DNA of 33,685 nt from CAYZBF01 sp964476585 (GCA_964476585.1 CAYZBF010000024.1:1-33685), one strand, 5' to 3'; counted from the first letter of the stretch, positions 24,083 to 32,162 are shown. A program made the numbers and translations. The notes: generated from the letters alone by a model not told the origin.

Positions 24083-24763
24083 ATGTTCCTATTGATACTT
24101 GCTGTTGCACCATCTATTGCCATAATCATCCTCTTTTATTACAGGGATAGATACGAAAAAGAGCCCTGGCTTTTACTATGGAAATGTTTTGGACTGGGTG
24201 CAGTTTCCATGCTCTTAGCATTGACTGTCGAGAAGATATTCTTGCCTTTGGTATTATCACCTACAAGAACGCCTAATCTATTTGGTATATTGTTGGCTGC
24301 TTTCATCATTGTCGGTCTCAGCGAGGAATTCTCAAAGTATATTGTTTTGAGATATTATGCCTGGCCAAAATCCGATTTTAATGAACCCTATGACGGTGTA
24401 ATATATAGTGTTGCAATCTCACTTGGATTTGCTACCATTGAAAATATATTTTATGTTTTTTCACTTGGAGCACGGGTAGGAATATTAAGGGCAATAACTG
24501 CGATACCAGGTCACGCTTTCTTTGGTGTTATAATGGGTTATTTTATTGGACTTGCTCACTTCAATAGAGAGAAAAGGAAAGCTCTTCTTATATCAGGTTT
24601 CTTCGGAGCAGTTATCGCTCATGGCATTTACGATTTTCTTATTTTAACTGGCAGTTGGATTGGATTTTACCTATTTGCACTGTTCTTGATTTCAGGATGG
24701 ATATTTATTTTTTATGCGACAGATAAACTTGAAAGAATCTCCCCTTTTAGAAAATCTAAATAA
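24083..24763 (+). CDS. PrsW-family intramembrane metalloprotease
   Basis: A 226-aa polytopic membrane protein of the PrsW/CAAX-protease-related group. In Bacillus PrsW cuts an anti-sigma factor inside the membrane. Conserved residues are present: Glu81-Glu82 in LSEEFSKY, the FATIENIFYVF helix, His144 in PGHAFFGVIMGY and His180 in AHGIYDFLI. About seven hydrophobic segments are seen. AGGATGA lies 5 nt before the ATG. No anti-sigma factor gene is near, so the substrate is unknown. Confidence 0.88.
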   Translation: MFLLILAVAPSIAIIILFYYRDRYEKEPWLLLWKCFGLGAVSMLLALTVEKIFLPLVLSPTRTPNLFGILLAAFIIVGLSEEFSKYIVLRYYAWPKSDFNEPYDGVIYSVAISLGFATIENIFYVFSLGARVGILRAITAIPGHAFFGVIMGYFIGLAHFNREKRKALLISGFFGAVIAHGIYDFLILTGSWIGFYLFALFLISGWIFIFYATDKLERISPFRKSK

Positions 24764-24806
24764 CGTAATTATATAAGAAATCCTATCATAATTCATTATT
24801 TGGCTT

Positions 24807-25178
24807 TGTCCTAAAGTTGTATGATTTATCTCTATTTAAAAATTTAATCCATTTGATACTTGATATCTGGAATAAATGCGATGTGGTATTATTCAGAAAC
24901 CCTCATCAATACTCGAGCGGGCATGGCTTTATGATTTCCTTTGGAAATCATAAAGAGTTCACCCCGTGGAATAGATAAACTTTCAAGATATTCTTCTATT
25001 CCATGGGGCAGGAGTGAGAGCGGGAGCAGCGATTTCCTCGCCCAATGGAATAGGAGTACAGCAGGTAGAGACATCTATTCCACAGGGCGAGCCGGGGAAA
25101 TTGACTGCGATTTCTGAATAATATTACCGAGCATAAAATCACTTTTTATTAAACAGTTTATCATACAACTTTGGGACA
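24807..25178. repeat. Nested inverted-repeat element of about 370 nt (MITE-like or structured RNA)
   Basis: Five inverted pairs are nested or in series. The outermost is 24807-24825 with 25160-25178 (18 of 19 nt; core AAAGTTGTATGAT). Next inside is 24887-24899 with 25111-25123 (13 of 13, TATTATTCAGAAA). Inside these are three hairpins: 24927-24939/24943-24955 (13 bp, perfect, loop TTT), 24962-24975/24995-25008 (13 of 14, the exception a G-T pair) and 25037-25053/25075-25091 (15 of 17). The last two share the stem word GGAATAG and look like copies of each other. No transposase or target duplication is recognised. Confidence 0.7.
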
Positions 25179-25252
25179 TTCTCCATTATTTAATTGGATC
25201 TAAATATGCACCCTCTCTTCTTGTCTCCAAAGCCGAATTTAAGATATAATCC

Positions 25253-25280
25253 TTGACACTTCAAAATCAGGATTTAATAT
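25253..25280 (+). promoter_or_regulatory. Promoter of the creatininase-MBL-nucleotidase cluster
   Basis: TTGACA (25253-25258), a 16-nt spacer and TAATAT (25275-25280) stand about 47 nt above the first start codon. Confidence 0.55.
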
Positions 25281-25327
25281 ATCTTTATGAATAATGCTTT
25301 AATAAATTATTTAAATAGGGATACAAG

Positions 25328-26029
25328 ATGTTTCTATCAGATATTACATGGGAAGAAGTAGGTTCATATCTAAGAGAGAAAGATAGCTTAATCATTCCGA
25401 TAGGAATGTGTGAACAACATTCAAAACATCTTCCCTTGAATACCGATACCCTAATTTCCGAATATATCAGCAGTTATTTATCCGAGAGTACAGAGATATT
25501 AGTGGCTCCGACAATCAATTATGGAGTTGGATTGCCTTGCGATAGATTTTATCCGGGTTCATCCAGCATTCAATATGAAAATCTGAAAGACACGCTTTCA
25601 TCGCTGATCAGCTGGTGGAAGTTGCAGGGTTTTGAAAATTTCTTCTTGATTACTGCCCATGGAGACCCTTTCCACTTAAAAGCATTGCGAGAAACAGGAT
25701 ACGATGGAGTTTTTGTTTTAGATCTCTATGATATTGATTTAGGCGAAATTTTAGAGAACCAAAAGAATGTTAAACATGCAGGAGAAGCAGAAACATCAGT
25801 CATGCTTTATTTGTTCCCAGAAATAGTTCGCAAGGATAAATTAGAGGATTTTGAAACCCCATTCGAGGAATTTAAGGACTATCTATATCATAAAAGAGAT
25901 GATCCGATACCTGATTCTCCCGGATGCCAGGGTTATCCATCATCTGCAAATAGAGAAAAGGGGGGGAAAATATTGGGAAAGATGGAGGAGAATGCATTAT
26001 TATGGATTCAGAAATGTTTAGAATTATAA
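25328..26029 (+). CDS. Creatininase family metal-dependent amidohydrolase
   Basis: Family members hydrolyse cyclic or linear amides (creatinine, formamide intermediates in riboflavin/F420 and mycofactocin routes) with two metal ions. The 233-aa protein keeps the ligand set in order: Glu29 and His31 in CEQHSKHLPLNTD, Asp40, His111 in ITAHGD and the HAGEAETS motif at 150-157. The substrate cannot be told. It overlaps the next frame by 28 nt if that starts at 26002. Confidence 0.88.
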   Translation: MFLSDITWEEVGSYLREKDSLIIPIGMCEQHSKHLPLNTDTLISEYISSYLSESTEILVAPTINYGVGLPCDRFYPGSSSIQYENLKDTLSSLISWWKLQGFENFFLITAHGDPFHLKALRETGYDGVFVLDLYDIDLGEILENQKNVKHAGEAETSVMLYLFPEIVRKDKLEDFETPFEEFKDYLYHKRDDPIPDSPGCQGYPSSANREKGGKILGKMEENALLWIQKCLEL

Positions 26030-26895
26030 GTATGTTGGCAATTCCAAAAGCAATATTGATTGTTATAATTTTTGGGGCGTTTCTATTATTAGTATATTGT
26101 GATAACAAAGGAGAAGGAGTTATGATGGATGAGAATAATAAAAAATCATTATCTCTGGGTAAAGACTTAATTATTACAGTTGTTTATGATAATAATCCAT
26201 ATAATGAAATATTGGAAACTGCATGGGGTTTTTCCTGTGTTATAAAAGGACTCGATAAAACTATTCTTTTTGATACAGGCGGAGACGGTGAGATATTGTT
26301 AGATAATATGGAAAAGTTGGGAGTCAATCCTGGAGAAATTGAGCTGGTTGTTCTTTCTCATATTCATGGAGATCATGTTGGAGGACTTGAAAGCTTGCTT
26401 GAGGAAAATCCAGAAGTTGTTGTGTATTTACTACGTTCCTTTCCTGGAAGTTTTAAAGACGATATAAAGAATTATGGCACAAAAATAGTCGAGGTAGAAA
26501 ATCCACTGGAGATAACCAAGAATGCATATTCAACAGGAGTACTTGGGGTGTTGATAAAAGAGCAGTCTTTAATTCTCCGAACAGAAAAAGGATTGATAGT
26601 AATAACTGGATGTGCTCATCCTGGTATTGTAAAAATTGTGAGTAAGGCAAAAGATTTACTTGATGAGGACGTACTTTTTGTAATGGGTGGGTTCCATTTA
26701 GGTGGTGAAAGTAAACGAGAAATAGAAAAGATTCTTTCCGATTTCAAGGAATTAGGGGTTCGATACGCAGGCCCCTGTCATTGTTCGGGGAGTACCGCAA
26801 GAGGTTTGTTTGAAAAAGAATATAAGAAAAATTTCATAAAAGTTGGTGTTGGAAGGGTGATAACTATAGCGAATCTAAAAGATTTTAAAGACTGA
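26002..26895 (+). CDS. MBL-fold metallohydrolase with an N-terminal membrane segment
   Basis: A metallo-beta-lactamase-fold protein of the group annotated as dihydropterin/ribofuranosylaminobenzene-phosphate synthase-like. The metal motif HIHGDH is at 120-125, followed by GCAHPG, GGFHLGG and GPCHCSG. From the 26002 start it is 297 aa and carries a hydrophobic helix (about 14-32) ending in VYC, a poor lipobox because Tyr is at -1. A second start at 26122, with an excellent GGAG 4 nt upstream, would give a 257-aa cytosolic form. The upstream in-frame helix looks genuine, so both products are possible. It overlaps the creatininase gene. Confidence 0.85.
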   Translation: MDSEMFRIISMLAIPKAILIVIIFGAFLLLVYCDNKGEGVMMDENNKKSLSLGKDLIITVVYDNNPYNEILETAWGFSCVIKGLDKTILFDTGGDGEILLDNMEKLGVNPGEIELVVLSHIHGDHVGGLESLLEENPEVVVYLLRSFPGSFKDDIKNYGTKIVEVENPLEITKNAYSTGVLGVLIKEQSLILRTEKGLIVITGCAHPGIVKIVSKAKDLLDEDVLFVMGGFHLGGESKREIEKILSDFKELGVRYAGPCHCSGSTARGLFEKEYKKNFIKVGVGRVITIANLKDFKD

Positions 26896-26963
26896 ATACC
26901 CTGCAGAGTTTTAGTTAAGTTAGAAGAAAAATAAGATATCAAAAGATTGAAGGAGGTAGGAAT

Positions 26964-28352
26964 ATGAAGAAAAAATTTAAAGCGCTTTTTGTCATTTTGA
27001 GTTTAATCATTATTGTGGTCAGTTGTACAAAGGGAATTAGATTCAAGGATGGTAAAATCGAGGGTGTCAACACGATTCTGGATTTGGACAGGATGTCGGT
27101 CTTTAGCTTTGCAATAATGAGTGATAATAAAGGAGATTCTCCAGAAAACGGTAAGCAATTTAAAAATATGGTAAAATGGATTAAGGAAAGTGATGATAAA
27201 TTTGTTATTGGCCTGGGAGACCATGTTAAAAAAGGATGGGAAAATAGCTTTCTAAACTTTCTAAAAGAGGATAAATGGTGGCATGAGAACTTTTATCCAA
27301 ATGTTGCGGATGGAGAGAATGAATTTTATGGAAAAAGTCAGGGTGATTGGGGAGCCGGCGCACCAATCCTTGATGAGGTGGATCTCTCTAAAAAGCCTAA
27401 TGTAAAGATACGGGATAACAGGTGTGAATATTACGCGATAATTCCAGTAAAGGGTTATATCGTCCACCTGATTCAGTTACACTATTCTGACGAACCAGAA
27501 GAAGCTAATATTGCTTTTAAAGAAGATTCCAAAAAATATCTCCTTGATGTTCTCAAATCAATCAAAAAAGGTCCCAGGGATATTATCATAGCGGGCGCTC
27601 ATTCAAGAACCGGTTTCTGGATAGACCAACTTTCGGATGAGCAGAAGAAAGTGGTAATGGACAAGTGTGATCTGGTGCTTTCTGCAACAACTCACTTCTT
27701 TGAGAGGAAAGTAATACCCGGGTACGAAGATAGTGGATCCCTCCTTATCAACACTGGTTCTATTACCTATTCTAGTAGTTACTGCCCATATGGGTACGTC
27801 CAGGTGCATGTTCTAAGAAAGCCTTTGAGTTTAGTAGTGCAGTATATAAATGCTGATTTGCCCGAAAGAGAAATGCAGCACAGTGAATATGCCTACATAA
27901 AGATAGCGGAAGGAAAGATCTTAAAAACGGATTTCAGAAAGGTGCGAGTGGAAGAAGATATGGATCGGGTAGTTGGTTCACTTTCAAAGGATTACTCAAA
28001 AGATGAAATGGACAGTGTGGCCAGGGTTCTATACCTTAAGGTAACTAATGCTGATGGGGCCTTAGTTAATGCTATAACGGGTTTGGGGAAGGGGGATGTG
28101 ACCTATCGGGATTTATGGTGTGTTTTTCCCTACAATAACGAAATATACTCCCTCGTTTTAAAAGTCGACGAGATTCGAGAGATTTTTGGAGATGAAGTAC
28201 CAGTAGAAGGAAGGAAAGAGATGAAATTGGCGATAAACAACTATTACGGTGATTATGTAATTAAAAAGCTGAAGCTCACTGAAGATAGGTTTGTTAAAAC
28301 AGGTGAGAAGGAGATTCCCCAGCTTGTAAAATGGATAGAGGAGCAGAAGTAA
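26964..28352 (+). CDS. Lipoprotein with metallophosphatase-like and 5'-nucleotidase C-terminal domains
   Basis: A 462-aa exported lipoprotein: lipobox VVSC with Cys21. Residues about 45-280 resemble the calcineurin-like phosphatase fold (FAIMSDNKGD, VIGLGDHVKKG, IAGAHSRTG, SATTHFFER), but several metal positions are atypical: SDN in place of DxH, and GENE where GNHE is usual. Residues about 350-440 match the 5'-nucleotidase C-terminal substrate domain: NADGALVNAITGLGKGDVTYRDL and PYNNEIYSLVL, as in UshA-like enzymes. It likely acts outside the cytoplasm on nucleotides or phosphate esters, if active. GGAGGT lies 7 nt before the ATG. Same strand as the creatininase and MBL genes. Confidence 0.78.
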   Translation: MKKKFKALFVILSLIIIVVSCTKGIRFKDGKIEGVNTILDLDRMSVFSFAIMSDNKGDSPENGKQFKNMVKWIKESDDKFVIGLGDHVKKGWENSFLNFLKEDKWWHENFYPNVADGENEFYGKSQGDWGAGAPILDEVDLSKKPNVKIRDNRCEYYAIIPVKGYIVHLIQLHYSDEPEEANIAFKEDSKKYLLDVLKSIKKGPRDIIIAGAHSRTGFWIDQLSDEQKKVVMDKCDLVLSATTHFFERKVIPGYEDSGSLLINTGSITYSSSYCPYGYVQVHVLRKPLSLVVQYINADLPEREMQHSEYAYIKIAEGKILKTDFRKVRVEEDMDRVVGSLSKDYSKDEMDSVARVLYLKVTNADGALVNAITGLGKGDVTYRDLWCVFPYNNEIYSLVLKVDEIREIFGDEVPVEGRKEMKLAINNYYGDYVIKKLKLTEDRFVKTGEKEIPQLVKWIEEQK

Positions 28353-28399
28353 TTTAGAATTATGAAGGTTCACGGTTCGAAAAGAATATTACGGGGGAA

Positions 28400-28690
28400 G
28401 TGTTGAAAAACCAGGAAGATAAGAAACTGGATAAGCAGTGGTATATAGAATTATACAAAGATTTTGGGGATGATTATGATAATGAACCGTATACAAAAGG
28501 GACGAAAGGCGAAGTAGACTTTATTCTCTTTCTCTTCGGTATAATTACTCTTCCAGTGGGATTTATTGGAAAGCGCTTTGAGAATAAAATTAAAACTATG
28601 GAGGTGGAGTCTACAGATCCCCAAATCAAAGAGAGATTCGAGCGTTATTTAAAGCAATGGAATAAGCCACACTTACAGCTTCCTGATTGA
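28400..28690 (+). pseudogene. Truncated SAM-dependent methyltransferase N-terminus fused to an unknown tail
   Basis: Residues about 11-42 (KQWYIELYKDFGDDYDNEPY, then TKGTKGEVDFI) match the opening of class I SAM methyltransferases, which normally continue into the DIGCGTGRH motif. That motif and the whole catalytic domain are missing. Instead the frame runs into a hydrophobic stretch (LFLFGIITLPVGFIG) and a charged C-terminus (PQIKERFERYLKQWNKP). The total is only 96 aa. An internal deletion joining two parts of a gene, or of two genes, explains this best. The start is GTG (28400) or TTG (28403) behind GGGGGAA. A functional small protein is not excluded. Confidence 0.6.
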
Positions 28691-28811
28691 ATGTTCTTGT
28701 TGAGTGGAAGAATGGGAGGGACCTCTGTTTAACTGGTTCATTTCTAACTTTATTATCTTAATAGTGGTAAGCACTGAATCGCTATTGGGTCAAACAAACC
28801 AAGGAGGTAGA

Positions 28812-29294
28812 GTGATACAAAAGGAGGAAAACAAATATACAATTGAGGACTGTCATAAGAAGTTTGCAGTGGAATTGAATAATTTAGTTTGGAATCTTCT
28901 TGAAAAAAGAGCAAGAACTGGAGAAGAGGATGAGGAGATGATTCATGCAGCTCATGGTTCCTGTTATCACTGGGGAAAGATTGGAGAGCCTATAAATCTA
29001 CAGAGAGGTGAATGGTTGATATCTCATGTCTATGCTGTTCTAAATAGAGCGGAACCTTCATTATATCACGCACATAAGTGTATGGAGATTACTAATGAGC
29101 ATAATTTTATTGATTTTGACCTTGCTTTTGCCTATGAAGGAATGGCAAGGGCATACGCAGTTAATGGTGAAGAATCTGAGTGTGAAAAGTACATAAAACT
29201 TGCAATAGAAGCAGGTGAGAAGATTGAGAGAAAGGGGGATAGGGAGCTTTTCTTTAATGATTTCGAATCCGAACCTTGGTATGGAATGAAGTAG
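28812..29294 (+). CDS. Conserved helical-repeat (TPR-like) protein of unknown function
   Basis: A 160-aa soluble all-helical protein. The GTG start at 28812 is preferred because AGGAGGT lies 3 nt before it; the frame upstream to 28704 has no such site. Helical pairs with TPR-like spacing are visible: FAVELNNLVWNLLEKRARTG, then HAAHGSCYHWGKIG, EWLISHVYAVLNRAEPSLYH and FAYEGMARAYAVNGEESECE. The family seems familiar as conserved hypothetical proteins of 150-170 aa, but no function is known to me. Confidence 0.75.
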   Translation: MIQKEENKYTIEDCHKKFAVELNNLVWNLLEKRARTGEEDEEMIHAAHGSCYHWGKIGEPINLQRGEWLISHVYAVLNRAEPSLYHAHKCMEITNEHNFIDFDLAFAYEGMARAYAVNGEESECEKYIKLAIEAGEKIERKGDRELFFNDFESEPWYGMK

Positions 29295-29368
29295 GCTTAG
29301 ATTTGACTCCTTCTCTGTATATCGCATTACACAATTACTCCTTGCGCCCTCGTTGTTCCTAACACAAA

Positions 29369-30145
29369 TTATTCAAATATTCGAGGCATAGCTTCAGCTG
29401 CTTTCTCGAATATTGTATAATCTGCCAGGCGAGAAAGTGGGGTGTAAGAGGGATTTATTTCAATAATCATTATCCCTTTTTCCTTGGCATAATATGGAAG
29501 CGAGGCAGCCGGATACACAATCCCGGATGTTCCAATGAGTAATAAAGAGTTCGCTCTCTCAATTTCCATATATGCCTTAGTAAATTCATCTTGAGGAAGA
29601 GCCTCTCCAAAAAGTACTACATCTGGCCTATATCTACCGCCACAATTGCATCTGGGTAGAATTAGTTTTATTATCTGAAACCTTGATGCTCTCTTGAGGT
29701 TGTGGACCAATTCTTTTAATCCTTTTTCATCGAGAGTATATTCCTTTTTGCATTTCATACATCTAAATCTGATCATATTTCCATGAAGTTCAATAACATT
29801 CTTACTCCCTGCTCGTTCGTGTAAATTATCCACATTCTGGGTGATTACACAATTTAGGATTCCCCTTTTTTCCATCTCTAAAAGTATGTAATGGGCTTTA
29901 TTGGGCTTTGCATTATGGATAGTTTCATAGAATTCAAGGATAAAATCCCTCATCCTCCCAGGTCTAAAAACAAACACTCCAATAAGACCGGGGATGTTTG
30001 CATAGATAGCAGGATTAAACTTCTCCCAGATGCCTTCCTTTCCCCTGAAAGTGGTAATACCGCTTTCCTCTGATATTCCTGCTCCCGTTAGTGCAACAAC
30101 GTTTCCTTTTTCTAAGATTTCCCTTATGTTGTCAAAGGAACTCAT
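29369..30145 (-). CDS. cobB: Sirtuin NAD-dependent protein deacylase
   Basis: This enzyme removes acyl groups from protein lysines using NAD. The 258-aa protein has the Rossmann motif GAGISEESGITTFRG, the TQNVDNLHERAG segment, the catalytic His in ELHGN, a zinc site of CMKC and the CNC of RCNCGGRYRPDVVLFGE, and the NAD-binding GTSGIVYPAA. All core residues are present. The gene lacks a ribosome site, and its -10 box ends only 6 nt before the ATG, so it is probably read from a leaderless mRNA. The symbol is by family resemblance. Confidence 0.93.
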   Translation of the reverse strand: MSSFDNIREILEKGNVVALTGAGISEESGITTFRGKEGIWEKFNPAIYANIPGLIGVFVFRPGRMRDFILEFYETIHNAKPNKAHYILLEMEKRGILNCVITQNVDNLHERAGSKNVIELHGNMIRFRCMKCKKEYTLDEKGLKELVHNLKRASRFQIIKLILPRCNCGGRYRPDVVLFGEALPQDEFTKAYMEIERANSLLLIGTSGIVYPAASLPYYAKEKGIMIIEINPSYTPLSRLADYTIFEKAAEAMPRIFE

Positions 30146-30151
30146 ATTTGT

Positions 30152-30179
30152 ATTTTATATCTCCAGGGTATAAGGTCAA
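30152..30179 (-). promoter_or_regulatory. Promoter of the sirtuin gene, predicting a leaderless mRNA
   Basis: On the minus strand TTGACC (30174-30179), a 16-nt spacer and TAAAAT (30152-30157). With 6 nt between the -10 box and the ATG, transcription should start at the A of the start codon. GGAG in the spacer is too far away to serve as a ribosome site. Confidence 0.55.
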
Positions 30180-30210
30180 GGTTTACTTTAAATGGGTAGG
30201 GAAAAGATGA

Positions 30211-30239
30211 TTGAGCATAGGGGATATTTATATTCTTAT
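30211..30239 (+). promoter_or_regulatory. Weak promoter-like element before the TGA-interrupted ORF
   Basis: TTGAGC (30211-30216), a 17-nt spacer and TCTTAT (30234-30239), with the ATG of the interrupted ORF 5 nt further on. Weak boxes but the same leaderless geometry. Confidence 0.3.
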
Positions 30240-30244
30240 CTTTA

Positions 30245-30436
30245 ATGAGCGGTAAAACAATTGATTATGATAAAATAGCGAAGGATATGCGACAAATTGC
30301 ACACTTCATCCAGAGGTTATTAGAGAACTCTATTTGGATAGCAGAATTAAAAGAAGCTTGAAAATTCTGGGAGTTGGGTGTAGAAACAGGTGATTATGTA
30401 GGTGCACTTGAATGTCGCCTTTGTGGTTATTTCTAA
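30245..30436 (+). pseudogene. Short ORF interrupted by an in-frame TGA
   Basis: From the ATG at 30245, 38 codons (MSGKTIDYDKIAKDMRQIAH to IWIAELKEA) end at TGA (30359-30361). The same frame then continues for 24 sense codons (KFWELGVETGDYVGALECR...) to TAA at 30434. Both parts have protein-like composition, so a Trp, Arg or Cys codon may have mutated to TGA. Other genes here stop with TGA, so general reassignment is unlikely. No family is recognised. The 298-nt gap around it holds no other gene. Confidence 0.4.
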
Positions 30437-30443
30437 TTTATTA

Positions 30444-32024
30444 CTATATAATTGAGATATTCTTAATTATATTATCAGGATTGTTTCTATATATTTTCAT
30501 TGCCAGAGGTAAAAATTTTAGAATATCACCGGCAATTACTCCATCCTCTCCTATTTCTATTGAAGCCAGGTCTCCAGCAAATCCATGGATAAGAACACCC
30601 ATCCTAACAGCCTCTTCTACAGACATAGTTTGTTCTTTATTTTTGAATAAACCAAATAATGCTGCTATAGTCCCGGTAAGAACATCACCCGAACCAGCAG
30701 TAGCCATGCCAGGATTGCCGGTCATATTGATGAATATTCGCTCATCTGGATAGCCAATTAGTGAGTGAGCACCCTTTAGAACAATTATACAGTTGTATTT
30801 TTTTGCTGAGTCCCCGACTATTTCTATTCTGTTCTTCTGTATTTCTTCTATACTTTTATCTATGAGTCTTGCAAATTCTCCGGGGTGGGGGGTAAGAATT
30901 GTTGGGAAAGCCCTGTTTTTTATGATATTAAGACTGTCCTTTATAGCAGTTAATCCGTCACCATCTATTAGCAATGGTTTCTTTATTTTATCTGCCAGTT
31001 CTCGGACGAGTCTCTGTGTTTCATTTCCCAGGGATAATCCAGGCCCTACTATGACAAAGTCTACTGTCTCTGAGTATTCCAGAAGTTCTTTCTTATTATC
31101 ATATGATATGGAGCCTGAATCTGTTTCTTCTTGTGGTAAAAAGACGATCTCACTACCTTTATTAGCAATAAATGATGAGATGGATTTAGGTGTCGCAAGA
31201 TACGAAAGACCACCTCCTGCTTTTAAGAAAGAAAAAGCGGAAAAATAGGGTGCACCGAGGTATTTTTTCGAGCCAGATATAAAAAGAGCCTTACCAAAGC
31301 TACCCTTGTTAGTATCTTTTCCCCTTTCTTTAAGAGGGATTGGCTCATTTATCGAAATCTTTAAAGAATCATCCTCGTAATGTGATGGAGGAAAGGATAT
31401 ATGGGATACAAAAAGTTTTCCACAGTGTTCGTACCCGGGATATATGAGATTTCCTATCTTTGGTAATCCAAAAGTGATGGTTAAATCACTCCTTACAGCT
31501 ATTCCCATTATTTCACCGGTGTCTCCATTTACGCCGGAAGGAATATCTATGCTAACTACAGGTTTCTTGGAGCTGTTTACCAACAGTATAACATCCCTGT
31601 ATATTCCTCCTAAATTCCCCTTAAGTCCAGTTCCTAACATTCCGTCTACAATTATATCAGATTCTTTTACTTTCTTTTTTATATCCTTGAAAGAGGGTTT
31701 ATTTAGAATGTCAACACCTGTATTGGATAGAATTTCATAATTCTTCTTTGCAATGCCCTTAAGTGCTTTTTCGTCTGATAGGAGAATCAGAGTGACAAGC
31801 CCTCTATTCGAGTATATTTTTCGTGCTACAACCATTCCGTCTCCGCCATTATTCCCACTTCCGCATAAGACCACAAATCTCTTTCCCTTTATTCCTAATT
31901 CCTTTTGAATCACATAGAAAACTGAATTTCCAGCATTTTCCATTAGAATTAACTCAGGTATCCCGAATTTTTTTACTGCCCTCTGGTCAAGGCTTTTCAT
32001 TTCTGAAACTGTAGTCACCTTCAT
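30444..32024 (-). CDS. nnr: Bifunctional NAD(P)H-hydrate epimerase/dehydratase
   Basis: This enzyme repairs hydrated NAD(P)H. The N-terminal epimerase domain (about 1-210) interconverts R and S forms; the C-terminal dehydratase (about 225-526) restores NAD(P)H using ADP or ATP. Visible are ELILMENAGNS, VLCGSGNNGGDGMVVAR and DGMLGTGLKG in the first domain. The second has VGPGLS, LTPHPGEFARL, IVLKGAHSLIG and the NMTGNPGMATAGSGDVLTG signature. The start at 32024 is preferred over 32036 because GGAGG lies 6 nt upstream. A strong promoter is at 32050-32078. The 526 aa are typical of the fused form. Confidence 0.95.
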   Translation of the reverse strand: MKVTTVSEMKSLDQRAVKKFGIPELILMENAGNSVFYVIQKELGIKGKRFVVLCGSGNNGGDGMVVARKIYSNRGLVTLILLSDEKALKGIAKKNYEILSNTGVDILNKPSFKDIKKKVKESDIIVDGMLGTGLKGNLGGIYRDVILLVNSSKKPVVSIDIPSGVNGDTGEIMGIAVRSDLTITFGLPKIGNLIYPGYEHCGKLFVSHISFPPSHYEDDSLKISINEPIPLKERGKDTNKGSFGKALFISGSKKYLGAPYFSAFSFLKAGGGLSYLATPKSISSFIANKGSEIVFLPQEETDSGSISYDNKKELLEYSETVDFVIVGPGLSLGNETQRLVRELADKIKKPLLIDGDGLTAIKDSLNIIKNRAFPTILTPHPGEFARLIDKSIEEIQKNRIEIVGDSAKKYNCIIVLKGAHSLIGYPDERIFINMTGNPGMATAGSGDVLTGTIAALFGLFKNKEQTMSVEEAVRMGVLIHGFAGDLASIEIGEDGVIAGDILKFLPLAMKIYRNNPDNIIKNISII

Positions 32025-32049
32025 TATTCCCTCCACTTAATTTAGATAC

Positions 32050-32078
32050 ATTTTATTGTTATTTGCACCTAATGTCAA
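32050..32078 (-). promoter_or_regulatory. Promoter of nnr
   Basis: On the minus strand TTGACA (32073-32078), a 17-nt spacer and TAAAAT (32050-32055), 25 nt above the start codon. Confidence 0.65.
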
Positions 32079-32111
32079 GGAGGAGAAGGTCGCTCTGTTC
32101 TTTCTGGAGAA

Positions 32112-32137
32112 GCAGACCTTGGTCTGCGCCTTTTCTT
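32112..32137 (+). terminator. Terminator-like hairpin with no gene upstream
   Basis: GCAGACC and GGTCTGC pair around a 2-nt TT loop, followed by GCCTTTTCTTTTT, which looks like an intrinsic terminator on the plus strand. No plus-strand gene precedes it, because nnr runs the other way. The very short loop would favour a cruciform in DNA. Confidence 0.35.
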
Positions 32138-32146
32138 TTTGTAGGA

Positions 32147-32162
32147 AAGTCCTTCCGGACTT
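32147..32162. repeat. Short hairpin in the integrase upstream region
   Basis: AAGTCC and GGACTT pair around TTCC. It lies 20 nt after the previous hairpin. Confidence 0.4.

Larger units (their letters stand above)
24764..25327. other. Gene-free 564-nt stretch holding a palindrome nest
   Basis: No credible coding frame. It is filled by the inverted-repeat structure described at 24807-25178 and ends with the promoter of the creatininase-family gene. Confidence 0.6.

Noticed and set aside
24889..25074. Minus-strand 61-aa frame inside the palindrome nest
   Set aside because: Follows the hairpin arms and has no ribosome site or domain; a by-product of the repeats.
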